The notes under the pieces were generated by a model. The model was not told where the DNA came from. It searched no databases and saw only the letters and a program-made list of their open reading frames with translations. Both the position numbers and the translations under genes were made by a program. Below are positions 46,928 to 57,165 of a DNA stretch of 64,000 bases, piece by piece. This DNA is from an uncultured Neisseriaceae bacterium (GTDB lineage: Bacteria; Pseudomonadota; Gammaproteobacteria; Burkholderiales; Neisseriaceae), in assembly GCA_945267035.1 (NCBI GenBank), contig CALYOS010000004.1, positions 17,394-81,393 of the forward strand. The letters run 5' to 3'. Within the stretch, counting starts at the first letter, position 1; every line of letters begins with the position of its first letter.

Positions 46928-47989
46928 GATGAATTTGCACTTTAAATTCTGTAAATTTTGCAGCAGCATTTTATGCTGGCTGTATCGTTTTACGGTCAAT
47001 CATGTTTTTTTATCAGCAATGGGCATATTTTACCTGTCAGTTTGACAGGCTTGTGTTTAGAATAGCTCTCTTATGTCAATCACATAATAATGCTGCTTGC
47101 TAAGCAAAACATCGGCTATTGTAAAAGAATAACGGCAAACCAGAATAAAAAATCATGACAATTCAACAATAGGCAATATGGCACCATTCTGATTTGTTCA
47201 CTTAAATTTAGCTGATTACAGAAATAATATTGATTTAAATAATAAAATAATTGATAAAAATCACTACAAAACAGTTAAACGGCATAGTCCTAATGATGGT
47301 ATTGCACAATGATAAAAAATACGTAAAGAAGAAAAGTTGGTGGTAATGAGTATTTTGACGGATGTCAATAATAATAATATTAAATCGGAAAAGGGAAATT
47401 TAATGATAAAGAGAAAAAATATTTTACAACTGATTCTATCAAGCTTTAATCATTCCAATACTTGAAAATTTCCCCATTGATTTAGATTTATCTACCAATA
47501 AAAAATTTAAATCGGCGGAAAATATGTTGACAACGCAAATAAAATTAATCAAGATGCACCTGATTTTTTTGAAGAATTTTCAAACTATTAGTTGAAGCTG
47601 AAGATATTAATGGGAATTCAATTAACAGTGAATACAGATTGGGTTACTTTACCGTTTTTCCATTAGGAGCTAATAGTCATGATGATATTCATGGGAAAAC
47701 TGCATTTGAAATTACAGTTGATTTTGCAGGAGTAAGAAGAAAAATTTTCAAAAAAATTTAATTTTATTTCCTTTAAGACATTTTGTACCATGAACCACGA
47801 AGGATTGCATGGATTTAATGTGAAGCATACGCATAGAAATAGCTCTCCTTTAGACGAAAATGTTTTTCCAAATACTGATTAGGATAAATCACATTGAGCC
47901 AATAAGGTTATGCGGTACAGAGATATAGCGTACAGTATGTGGCATTGGCAATGGCATATAATTAACCCTAATATACCGGACACGGAAAA
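46928..47989. other. 1-kb decayed region with protein scraps
   Basis: No intact gene. Around 47620-47762 (+) a frame reads YFTVFPLGANSHDDIHGKTA followed by FEITVDFAG and a stop, with broken frames on both sides from about 47340 to 47880. This is the debris of at least one coding gene of unknown family. 46928-47330 holds nothing I recognise. Confidence 0.5.
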
Positions 47990-48673
47990 ATGAAAAAATT
48001 GATTGTAGTAGGTTTATTAGTTTTACTAAACAGTTGCAGTAGTCAAATAATAAAAAATAATTTAAACGAAAATACAAAGGAATATTTCGACATAAATAAA
48101 TATAAAGATTGGGAAATAGATACAAAATATTCACCGACAGGAAAAGATAAATATTTAAAAAAAGGAGAGGAACGAATAAGTATTGAATATTTTAATGATG
48201 CAGTACAAATAGAATTAAATAATATTAATTCACCTTATTATAAATTTAATAAATTCTCACTTAAAACCAATCGTTTATTATTAACTGGAACAGAATTTTA
48301 TAAAATCAACATAGGAATTTGGGAAAGTTATAATGAAACGGGGCAATTAATCAAGAAAATAGATTATGACAAGCCGTATCAATTTTCGATAGAAGATTTA
48401 ATAAAAAAAATGAAGAACGAATATGATATAGACTTATTGGATGTTGAACGTGTTAGTTATGTTTCAAGATATGAAGAAAAAAAAGATGTAAATCTTCCTT
48501 TATATGAAATTTGCTATAAATATAACTCACTGAATAATAACAAAATTGAGTATTATCTCATTAACGGAACCACCGGAGAAACACTATTTACTATCAAACG
48601 TTATTTGGGAGATAAACAAGGGAGCCTACTGGATAATTATTTAGATAGTTTAAAAAGTGAAAAACAAAAATAG
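47990..48673 (+). CDS. Putative lipoprotein of unknown function
   Basis: 227 residues with a lipoprotein signal peptide (MKKLIVVGLLVLLNSCSS, lipid Cys at 16). The mature part is Lys/Asn/Tyr-rich, about 26% G+C in codon third positions by eye, and resembles nothing I know. It carries a YNETGQLIKKIDYDKPY segment and later YYLINGTTGETLF, both similar in style to toxin-immunity lipoproteins. It sits in a zone of gene debris. Function not assigned. Confidence 0.65.
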   Translation: MKKLIVVGLLVLLNSCSSQIIKNNLNENTKEYFDINKYKDWEIDTKYSPTGKDKYLKKGEERISIEYFNDAVQIELNNINSPYYKFNKFSLKTNRLLLTGTEFYKINIGIWESYNETGQLIKKIDYDKPYQFSIEDLIKKMKNEYDIDLLDVERVSYVSRYEEKKDVNLPLYEICYKYNSLNNNKIEYYLINGTTGETLFTIKRYLGDKQGSLLDNYLDSLKSEKQK

Positions 48674-49271
48674 TTGCGGTTTTACGCACCTATGACGGCA
48701 AAACTACACAGAAGAACAGTGGATAATCAAGGAAGAGGAAGAACTATGGAATCAATACACTCAAAATCAGAATTTAACAACCGCTATAGATATTGAAAAA
48801 AAGAGAAACAAAAAAGGAAGAGGCTTTTTCTTACATACCAGAAAAGAAACAGATTAATGAATATTTCTAAGTATTATTAAATACACTATGATTAAGCGGT
48901 TAAATTCAGCTTAAACCAAATAATAAAAAACGAAAGTAAAAAACATGTATTAATGGAGCATATCATAACAGAGAATGCCGTAATACAATGGAATATGGGC
49001 ACGACCCAATTCCAATGATTCGTAATAAGTCAGATATTTTTCTCCATTAACAATAAGCTCGCCGCCACAGAAAAAGATAAACAACCCATACAAAACATAA
49101 AACCATTGTGAAAGTGCAATTTAAACCAACTAAAGGTGGATATTTGTCTTGTATGCCTAGCCCTAAGTGTTGGAAACAAACAGCTAACAAAAATAAAATT
49201 AATCTAGCTTTATTATTACTAAACACATCCATCTGCACCTGTTTAGGTATAATAGTTACTCAATATCTTTA
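48674..49271. other. Debris region with short open frames
   Basis: A start-less frame at 48702-48857 (+) gives EEQWIIKEEEELWNQYTQNQ and ends IEKKRNKKGRGFFLHTRK, likely the tail of a lost gene. A 54-codon frame at about 49106-49272 (+, GTG start) contains one hydrophobic stretch. Neither is recognised. Low G+C throughout. Confidence 0.45.
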
Positions 49272-49688
49272 ATGCTTGCTTTGTATGCAGTTCAATATTT
49301 TGGAAGCCGGCAAAGGAATTGCATAAGCTCAATTTACATTAACATCATTACTAAGATGCTTGCGGCATTTTGTATCCTATTGTTATACATCAACCTATCA
49401 GGTAAAGGATCACTGGCACCTATTTCGGCTATAGATCAGGTGGGTAATGTCGTTCTTGGCGCGATTATTGGTGGACCTTTATACAATCCGTCCATCAGTT
49501 TTCTACTGTTGGTGATTGCGGCCACATTTTGGGCGGGATTATTATTGTTAGTTCGTTATTTAACTTTTCAGCGCACCTTTGCCAAAGACTTTGTCGATGG
49601 AACGTCGATAAGATTAATGCAAAATGGTATCTTGCTGACGCAAAATTTTCGCAAAGCAAGATTATCCATCCGGGATTTTATATTGTAA
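49272..49688 (+). pseudogene. Truncated DUF421 gene copy
   Basis: 138 codons; from about codon 20 it follows the DUF421 protein encoded at 42053 (YINIITKMLAAFCILLLYIN, then residues identical through RLSIRDFI) and stops there, losing the C-terminal half of the cytoplasmic domain. The upstream 18 codons are unrelated to the full copy. It retains the membrane part, so a short product is possible but probably not functional. Confidence 0.8.
49386..49681. repeat. Inverted repeat of ~296 bp, copy 2 (DUF421)
   Basis: Reverse complement of about 42342-42638. The two arms are about 7 kb apart and enclose GFA, prfH, rtcB, the GNAT gene and the debris zone. Confidence 0.8.
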
Positions 49689-49713
49689 TAAATGTGAAAT
49701 AAGGAAGACGAGT

Positions 49714-50334
49714 ATGGCTCAGTTTTTTGCTATTCATCCTGACAATCCGCAGGAACGATTGATTGTGCAGGCTGCGGATATCATACGCCATGGTGGTGTG
49801 GTTGTTTATCCAACTGATTCCTGTTATGCGTTGGGCTGTCAGCTAGGTAATAAGGAGGCAATGGAACGGATTCTGCGTATCCGCGGTATTGATCAGAAAC
49901 ACCATCTGACGTTGATGTGTCATGATCTGAGCCAGCTTGGTATTTACGCCAAAGTGGATAACAGTCAGTTCCGGTTGCTGAAATCTTCTACTCCGGGTAG
50001 TTATACTTTTATTTTGCAAGCCACTAAAGAGGTACCGGCGCGCACGCTGCATCCGAAACGCAAAACCATTGGCTTACGCGTACCGGATAATCGCATTGCG
50101 TTAGCTCTGTTACAGAATCTAGGCGAACCGATGTTGTCGTGCACACTGATGCTGCCGCATGAAGATGAACCATTAACCGACCCATATGAAATCCGTGATC
50201 AACTTGAGCATGCAGTAGATCTGGTGATTGATGGCGGTTGGTGTGGTACAGACCCGACGACGGTGGTGGATATGACAGATGGAATTGAACTGATACGCGC
50301 AGGTAAGGGAGACATCAGTTTGCTTGGATTATAA
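49714..50334 (+). CDS. yciO: YciO/TsaC-family threonylcarbamoyladenylate synthase-like protein
   Basis: 206 residues of the Sua5/YciO/YrdC family: IRHGGVVVYPTDSCYALGCQ at the N terminus, the KxR-type nucleotide site (ILRIRGIDQKHHLTLMCHDL), SSTPGSYTFILQAT, and GLRVPDNRIALALL. The YciO branch has low or uncertain tRNA-modifying activity compared with TsaC. It is 62 bases before the M50-like gene on the same strand, likely one transcript. Confidence 0.92.
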   Translation: MAQFFAIHPDNPQERLIVQAADIIRHGGVVVYPTDSCYALGCQLGNKEAMERILRIRGIDQKHHLTLMCHDLSQLGIYAKVDNSQFRLLKSSTPGSYTFILQATKEVPARTLHPKRKTIGLRVPDNRIALALLQNLGEPMLSCTLMLPHEDEPLTDPYEIRDQLEHAVDLVIDGGWCGTDPTTVVDMTDGIELIRAGKGDISLLGL

Positions 50335-50396
50335 ATGGCAAACTGGTACTATATCTGGTTCTGATGAAAAATTTGTAATCTTTAAAGGAAAGCACA

Positions 50397-51050
50397 TTGG
50401 AGAATTTTGAAATCGGCTTAGTTTTTCTGGCGATTATACCCATTTTATCGGCGATTACGCTAACGTTGGTCGCGTCTGGCTATGTTGCACGATATTACGG
50501 TGATGACACTGCTGAAACGATGGGACGATTAACCCTCAATCCGCTCAAGCATATCGACCTGATTGGAACAATTATTTTGCCACTGATTATGTTTTTAATA
50601 TCCAATGGTCAGTATATTTTTGGCTGGGGCAAGCCGATGCCGATTAATTCTCGTAAATTTCGAGATGTACGAATGGGCATACGCATGGTGGCAATATCTG
50701 GACCGTTAACCAGTCTGTTAATGTGTCTAGCTTGGTCAATGATGTATGTTATCAGCTTTTGGATTCCAGAATATTTTCAGGAACCGTTAAGCATCATGTC
50801 CATGATGGGCATTAAATTTAATGCCGTTTTCTGTGTTTTAAATTTAATCCCTATTCCGCCACTAGATGGGGCACGTTTTATCGATACCTTTTTACCGGCA
50901 CGTGCATCTATGCAATATCGTAAGCTGGAACCCTATGGTACTTGGATTATTTTGTTGCTGATGGCTACCGGTCTGCTCGCCTATTTCATTGAGCCGTTTC
51001 TTGAACTCATTTTGCGAATGTGCCAAGCTTTAATATCGATTTTTATGTAA
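50397..51050 (+). CDS. M50-like membrane protein lacking the HExxH protease motif
   Basis: 217 residues with the layout of the M50B site-2 protease family: DDTAETMGRLTLNPLKHIDL, FGWGKPMPINSRKFRD, RMVAISGPLTSLLM and NLIPIPPLDGARF (D157). The position of the zinc motif HExxH is TLVAS at 22-26 (SAITLTLVASGYVARYY), so both His and the Glu are absent. Translation starts at TTG 50397, with AAAGGAAAG upstream. It should be an inactive relative, perhaps a binding or scaffold protein. Confidence 0.85.
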   Translation: MENFEIGLVFLAIIPILSAITLTLVASGYVARYYGDDTAETMGRLTLNPLKHIDLIGTIILPLIMFLISNGQYIFGWGKPMPINSRKFRDVRMGIRMVAISGPLTSLLMCLAWSMMYVISFWIPEYFQEPLSIMSMMGIKFNAVFCVLNLIPIPPLDGARFIDTFLPARASMQYRKLEPYGTWIILLLMATGLLAYFIEPFLELILRMCQALISIFM

Positions 51051-51081
51051 TGATGGCTGTTGCATCAGAGTTTTATACACA

Positions 51082-51128
51082 GCAAAAACCGCTTGCTCGA
51101 CCTATTCGGCAGCGGTTTTTGCTATTTT
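51082..51128. terminator. Bidirectional terminator
   Basis: A 13-bp stem (AGCAAAAACCGCT with AGCGGTTTTTGCT) with T-rich flanks on both strands, placed between the convergent M50-like gene and prmC. Confidence 0.88.
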
Positions 51129-51140
51129 TCCCCTTACCAT

Positions 51141-51989
51141 TTATGCCGTTGCTACCCATTGCCCAAGAGTGACCCGATCCAATCCAGCCAAATCTGGCTG
51201 CGTTTGTATTTGTACAAAACCATTTTGGGCTAAGGTGTGGCGCACAGCTTGTCCCTGATCATATCCATGTTCAAGCATTATCCAGCCTTGGTGACGCAGA
51301 AATGTGGATGCACCGGTTATGAGGGATGTCAAGGCGCTCAAGCCATTGTCATGATCGGTAAGGGCGTGCTTTGGTTCAAAGCGCAGATCACCTTGCATTA
51401 AATGGGTGTCGTCCGCAGCAATATAAGGTGGATTAGAAACGATGATATCCACGCTGTGTGCTAATGGTTGTGGTTGAGCCTGATACCATGAACCCTGACC
51501 AAAAATTACCTTAGCCTGTAGGGCAATGGCGTTTTCTCTGGCCACAGTTAAGGCAGCCGCACTGATATCGGCAGCCCACACTTCGGCGTCGGGTCTTTCA
51601 CAAGCTAGGGTGATCGCAATGGCACCACTACCGGTGCCTAAATCCCAGATACGACCTTGTGGTGGTAGACGTGTTAAGGCTGCTTCCACCAAGTGTTCTG
51701 TTTCTGGGCGAGGTATTAGAACTGCTTCTGACACGTTAAAACGCCGACCATAAAACTCTCTCCAGCCCAGCAAATAAGCCATTGGCTCACCAGCTAGTCT
51801 TCGGGCAGCTAGCTGATCCAAGAGATTTTGTTGCTGTATGGTAAGCTGACGCTGTCCATGGGCGATGATGTCGGCATGACTAAGAGACAAAATGTGTTGC
51901 AGTAGTAGTCGCGCCTCCAGCCTATTCAAACCACTGCGTTGTAGCCAAAGACTGATCGTGGTTGGTTTTTCTTGGGTCATGATAAACAT
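51141..51989 (-). CDS. prmC: Release factor glutamine methyltransferase
   Basis: Methylates the Gln of the GGQ motif of RF1 and RF2. 282 residues: an N-terminal helical domain, the PRPETEHLVEAAL segment, SAM-binding IWDLGTGSGAIAITLACERP, and the catalytic VSNPPYIAADD. The start may be three codons further in (MTQEKPTT). It begins 12 bases after mgtE on the same strand. Confidence 0.95.
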   Translation of the reverse strand: MFIMTQEKPTTISLWLQRSGLNRLEARLLLQHILSLSHADIIAHGQRQLTIQQQNLLDQLAARRLAGEPMAYLLGWREFYGRRFNVSEAVLIPRPETEHLVEAALTRLPPQGRIWDLGTGSGAIAITLACERPDAEVWAADISAAALTVARENAIALQAKVIFGQGSWYQAQPQPLAHSVDIIVSNPPYIAADDTHLMQGDLRFEPKHALTDHDNGLSALTSLITGASTFLRHQGWIMLEHGYDQGQAVRHTLAQNGFVQIQTQPDLAGLDRVTLGQWVATA

Positions 51990-52001
51990 CCGTTAGCGCA
52001 G

Positions 52002-53435
52002 TTAGAGTAAAAACAGGGTAGCCAGACCGAGGAAAATAAAGAATCCGCCCGAATCGGTTACCGCGGTTATCAGAACGCTGCTACCCAGTGCTGGATCACG
52101 CCCTGATTTTTGCATTAATACCGGAATTAATACGCCAACTGTGGCGGCAAGTAATAGATTTAAAGTCATGGCTGCCACCATCACTAAGCCTATGCCCAGA
52201 TTGTGGTAAAGAAAATACGATAGCAAACCCATGACCGATCCCCAAATAAGACCATTGACTAGTGCAACGCCTTGCTCTTTGCGCAGTAATCGCCGAGCCT
52301 GACTGTTGCTGATTTGCCCAGAAGTCATGGCACGCACAATCATGGTGATGGTTTGATTGCCTGAGTTGCCACCTATACCCGCTACAATGGGCATCAACGT
52401 AGCTAGGGCAACAATTTTTTCGATGGAATGTTCGAACATGCCGATCACGCGGCTGGCCAGAAAGGCGGTACACAGATTGACAGCCAGCCAAATCCAGCGG
52501 TTTTTAACTGAATCGATGATCGGGGCAAACAAATCTTCTTCTTCGCGTAAACCGGCCATATTCAACATATCGGCTTCGGATTCTTCACGGATAACATCCA
52601 CCATTTCATCTACGGTAATGCGCCCGATCAGTTTGCGATTATTATCGACGACTGGCGCGGTCACTAAGTCATAGCGCTCAAATGCAGCCGCTGCTTCTTC
52701 GACATCGTCTTCAGGCCGAAAGGTAACCACGTCATCGGCCATCACTTGTGAAACCTCTGATTCTGGATCCGCTACCAGCAAGCTACGGATCGGCAACACC
52801 CCTTTGAGCACATCCTGATCATCAACGACAAAAATTTTATCGGTGTGGTCGGGCAGGCGTTCAAACCGGCGTAAATACCGCAATACAACTTCACAACTTA
52901 CATCGGCACGGATACTGACCAGTTCGAAGTCCATTAAGGCACCCACCTGATCATCTTCGAACGACATCGCCGCCGCTATTTGTGCCCGCTCTTCTTCATC
53001 CCGGCTGCTGAGTGCTTCATACACCACCTGTTTTGGTAAATCGGGCGCCAGCTCGGCCAATTCGTCTGCATCCAGATCATCAACCGCAGCCAGCAACTCC
53101 TGCTGTTCCATGTTATCGATCAGGGTTTCACGCACTGGATCGGATACTTCCAGTAAGACTTCACCATCTTCGGTGGGTGTCGCCAGTTTCCACACCAGCA
53201 TACGTTCTTCTAATGGTAAAGATTCTAGCAATGTCGCCATATCTGCGGGATGCAGATCGTGCAAGGTGGTCAGAAGTTCGGCCATGGCCTCTTCCTGCTC
53301 TGTTGTCTGCAGGAAAGACTGACTAGGTGAATGAATATATTCAGCAGCTGGCAATAATGTTGCCACCAATTCACAGATATGATCGGTATCTAGGTGTTGT
53401 CGTTCCAGCTCGCTAGCGTTGCTATGGCTATCCAT
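52002..53435 (-). CDS. mgtE: Magnesium transporter MgtE
   Basis: 477 residues: cytoplasmic MgtE N domain (~35-140, LHDLHPADMATLLESLPLEE), two CBS domains (~145-270, DDVVTFRPEDDVEEAAAAFE, LIGRITVDEMVDVIREESEA), a connecting helix, and five C-terminal spans with GIGGNSGNQTITMIVRAMTS and the ITAVTDSGGFFIFLGLA pore element. The N and CBS domains act as a Mg sensor that closes the channel. It is transcribed with prmC. Confidence 0.95.
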   Translation of the reverse strand: MDSHSNASELERQHLDTDHICELVATLLPAAEYIHSPSQSFLQTTEQEEAMAELLTTLHDLHPADMATLLESLPLEERMLVWKLATPTEDGEVLLEVSDPVRETLIDNMEQQELLAAVDDLDADELAELAPDLPKQVVYEALSSRDEEERAQIAAAMSFEDDQVGALMDFELVSIRADVSCEVVLRYLRRFERLPDHTDKIFVVDDQDVLKGVLPIRSLLVADPESEVSQVMADDVVTFRPEDDVEEAAAAFERYDLVTAPVVDNNRKLIGRITVDEMVDVIREESEADMLNMAGLREEEDLFAPIIDSVKNRWIWLAVNLCTAFLASRVIGMFEHSIEKIVALATLMPIVAGIGGNSGNQTITMIVRAMTSGQISNSQARRLLRKEQGVALVNGLIWGSVMGLLSYFLYHNLGIGLVMVAAMTLNLLLAATVGVLIPVLMQKSGRDPALGSSVLITAVTDSGGFFIFLGLATLFLL

Positions 53436-53720
53436 TGTAATTGTGTCCTGACCATTTTTTGCACTAAAGGCAAGGTTATTGCTGCGCCTGCGAAGCGTAT
53501 ACTCCGAGGTAAGATAGGTTTTTAAAGATAAATTAAAGCCTGCTAAAGCAGGCTACAGTTATATTGTACACGGATTTTACGGGTGAACTGTGACTTTATG
53601 CCATAGAAGAGTCGGCAAATATTAATTCGTGGATAAAAGTCAGCAACGAAAACGCGAGTGAAATCGATGATTTTTTGGTTGACCATGCATTTTTAAATGC
53701 CAAATTTAACAGGAAGATAG

Positions 53721-54617
<897 letters not shown>

Positions 54618-54629
54618 TTAAAGCAATCT

Positions 54630-55685
<1,056 letters not shown>

Positions 55686-55764
55686 TCAGAGATTAAGTAC
55701 CGCCGTTTACGAGGGTTTATGAATGCTATTCATCAATAATTAAATCTTAGGCTATGCATTCGTA

Positions 55765-55813
55765 GACAATTTATCAATTTACCAGTATTACATTGGGCAA
55801 TTTATTACAATCA
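55765..55813. repeat. 49-bp repeat, copy 1
   Basis: Matches 56920-56968 with two mismatches in direct orientation. It abuts the end of the thiB remnant, so it probably marks a deletion or insertion junction. Confidence 0.85.
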
Positions 55814-55826
55814 TTTTGATCGCTTC

Positions 55827-55954
55827 TTAGGGACCCCACTGTGACATAAAAGGGTTATAACTATAGACAGTTAAAGTTGGCTGCTCAGCAAAGACGGCGC
55901 CGGTAAAGCACAATAAAGGAAAACAATAGACGATAATTGACTGTGACGAAACAT
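55827..55954 (-). pseudogene. thiB: thiB (thiamine-binding protein) stump
   Basis: An ATG at 55954 with GGAGG five bases upstream opens a signal-peptide-like start (MFRHSQLSSIVFLYC). After a one-base shift the frame reads GAVFAEQPTLTVYSYNPFM and SQWGP, then stops at 55827. The part after the signal peptide matches the mature N terminus of the ThiB/TbpA periplasmic thiamine-binding protein. Everything after about residue 40 is gone. Confidence 0.75.
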
Positions 55955-56004
55955 TTTGCCTCCAAAATAGTAAGTAAAAGACAAAAGGTTTGGGCAGATA
56001 TCAT

Positions 56005-56100
56005 AACTCAAATCCCTGCGCTGGCATGATCCAGTTCAGGTTCGACGGGTTATGTTAGCAAGTTAACATTCTCAGCCTAACTCGGCACCCCGTTGAGAAC
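56005..56100 (-). promoter_or_regulatory. TPP riboswitch (THI element)
   Basis: The minus strand carries the conserved core: GGGGTGCCGAG, GGCTGAGAATG, ACCCGTCGAACCTGAACTGG, ATCATGCCAGCGCAGGGA. The CTCAA/TTGAG closing stem is present. It lies 50 bases before the thiB stump, which explains its former role: shutting off thiamine uptake when TPP is high. No intact thiamine gene follows; the next gene, the aldo/keto reductase, is ~390 bases away. Confidence 0.92.
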
Positions 56101-56145
56101 AATATTAGCTTAGAGGGTGAAGGTTTAATTGTAAATAGTTACCCT

Positions 56146-56796
56146 TCACTGTGACAAATCAACTCTTTCTTCCTCGGAAGAGACTAACTTAAATTGCCCT
56201 TGATTAATCTGATATATATCTTCCTTATAATATTTCCGCTTAGGGGCATTTTTATGTGACTCTGCATCAGGATATTCAAAACAGTATTCCAGAGACCTTT
56301 TTATGTTTATTGTTAAATCCTCATTGACCGAAAATTTAATATTATTGTCATATTTATAGTCATATCCACTATCTAAAAGCAAAGCATCAATCAATTTACC
56401 TTGTTCATCGTAACTATTTATTTGAACATTTGCTATTTTTCTATCAGTATCACCAAAAGGATTACCATTATAAATTATCACTTTGTAAAGATAATTATCC
56501 TGCACAAAGCCACCTACTACGTAGTAGCGGATATCTTGTGTAAATCGATCAAATACATTAGACCCATTTTTAATCGGAAAATCGATTTCTTGCTTATTTA
56601 AGGGTTGAGTGAGTTTTGAATACTCGTCCGAAAGGATAGTGTAACCATTACTTTGCTTATAGTATTTTTTAAATTGTGAAGAAGTTATGGGGAGTTTTAG
56701 GTTTGGCACCTTGTCAGGTGCTTGAGCCAAGGCTAAAGCAGAAAAAAATAAAAATATATTGACAATTACACCCCATTTAACAAATTTTCGGAACAT
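56146..56796 (-). CDS. Secreted protein of unknown function
   Basis: 216 residues with a signal peptide (about 1-25, ending SALALAQA). The mature part has no recognised family; YYVVGGFVQDNYLYKVIIYN and YDEQGKLIDALLLDSGYDYK are its clearest strand-like segments, and the style resembles the lipoprotein at 47990. It is flanked by the riboswitch and the argS fragment, so it may be a recent arrival. Confidence 0.65.
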   Translation of the reverse strand: MFRKFVKWGVIVNIFLFFSALALAQAPDKVPNLKLPITSSQFKKYYKQSNGYTILSDEYSKLTQPLNKQEIDFPIKNGSNVFDRFTQDIRYYVVGGFVQDNYLYKVIIYNGNPFGDTDRKIANVQINSYDEQGKLIDALLLDSGYDYKYDNNIKFSVNEDLTINIKRSLEYCFEYPDAESHKNAPKRKYYKEDIYQINQGQFKLVSSEEERVDLSQ

Positions 56797-56919
56797 TTAT
56801 CACTCTCTCTATTTAGGCAATTTATTTTGAGCATACAGTAACCTATGTCACTCTAATTTACCATAATTTTATTTTATATAAACACGCTGTATTTACTTGT
56901 CCTTAACTAATCCCACAGT

Positions 56920-56968
56920 GACAATTTATCAATTTACCAGTATTATATTGGGCATTTTATTACAATCA
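56920..56968. repeat. 49-bp repeat, copy 2 (argS upstream)
   Basis: Lies just upstream of the argS fragment, 13 bases before its start, so it is probably part of the original argS leader. Copy 1 is at 55765-55813. Confidence 0.85.
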
Positions 56969-56980
56969 ATTAGGTTTAGT

Positions 56981-57115
56981 GTGAATATTCAACAATTATT
57001 AATGCAACGCATTTCACAAGCAATGATTATGGCAGGCGCCGATAAAAACAGCGACGCGCTAATCAAACAATCTGCTAAAGTACAATTTGGTGATTATCAA
57101 GCTAATGGCATTAGA
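56981..57115 (+). pseudogene. argS: 5' fragment of argS
   Basis: From GTG 56981 the frame reads [20 protein letters not shown] and [17 protein letters not shown], a good match to the first ~45 residues of arginyl-tRNA synthetase (Add1 domain). Similarity stops at about 57115, where the dld terminator begins. The full-length gene must exist elsewhere because argS is essential. Confidence 0.82.
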
Positions 57116-57148
57116 TATAAAAAAACACCAGACTGTGTCAGACTGGTG
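57116..57148 (-). terminator. dld terminator
   Basis: Stem CACCAG/CTGGTG continued after one mismatch by CTG/CAG, followed on the minus strand by seven T. It lies 18 bases past the dld stop. Confidence 0.8.
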
Positions 57149-57165
57149 ATTGTATGCAGATACTG

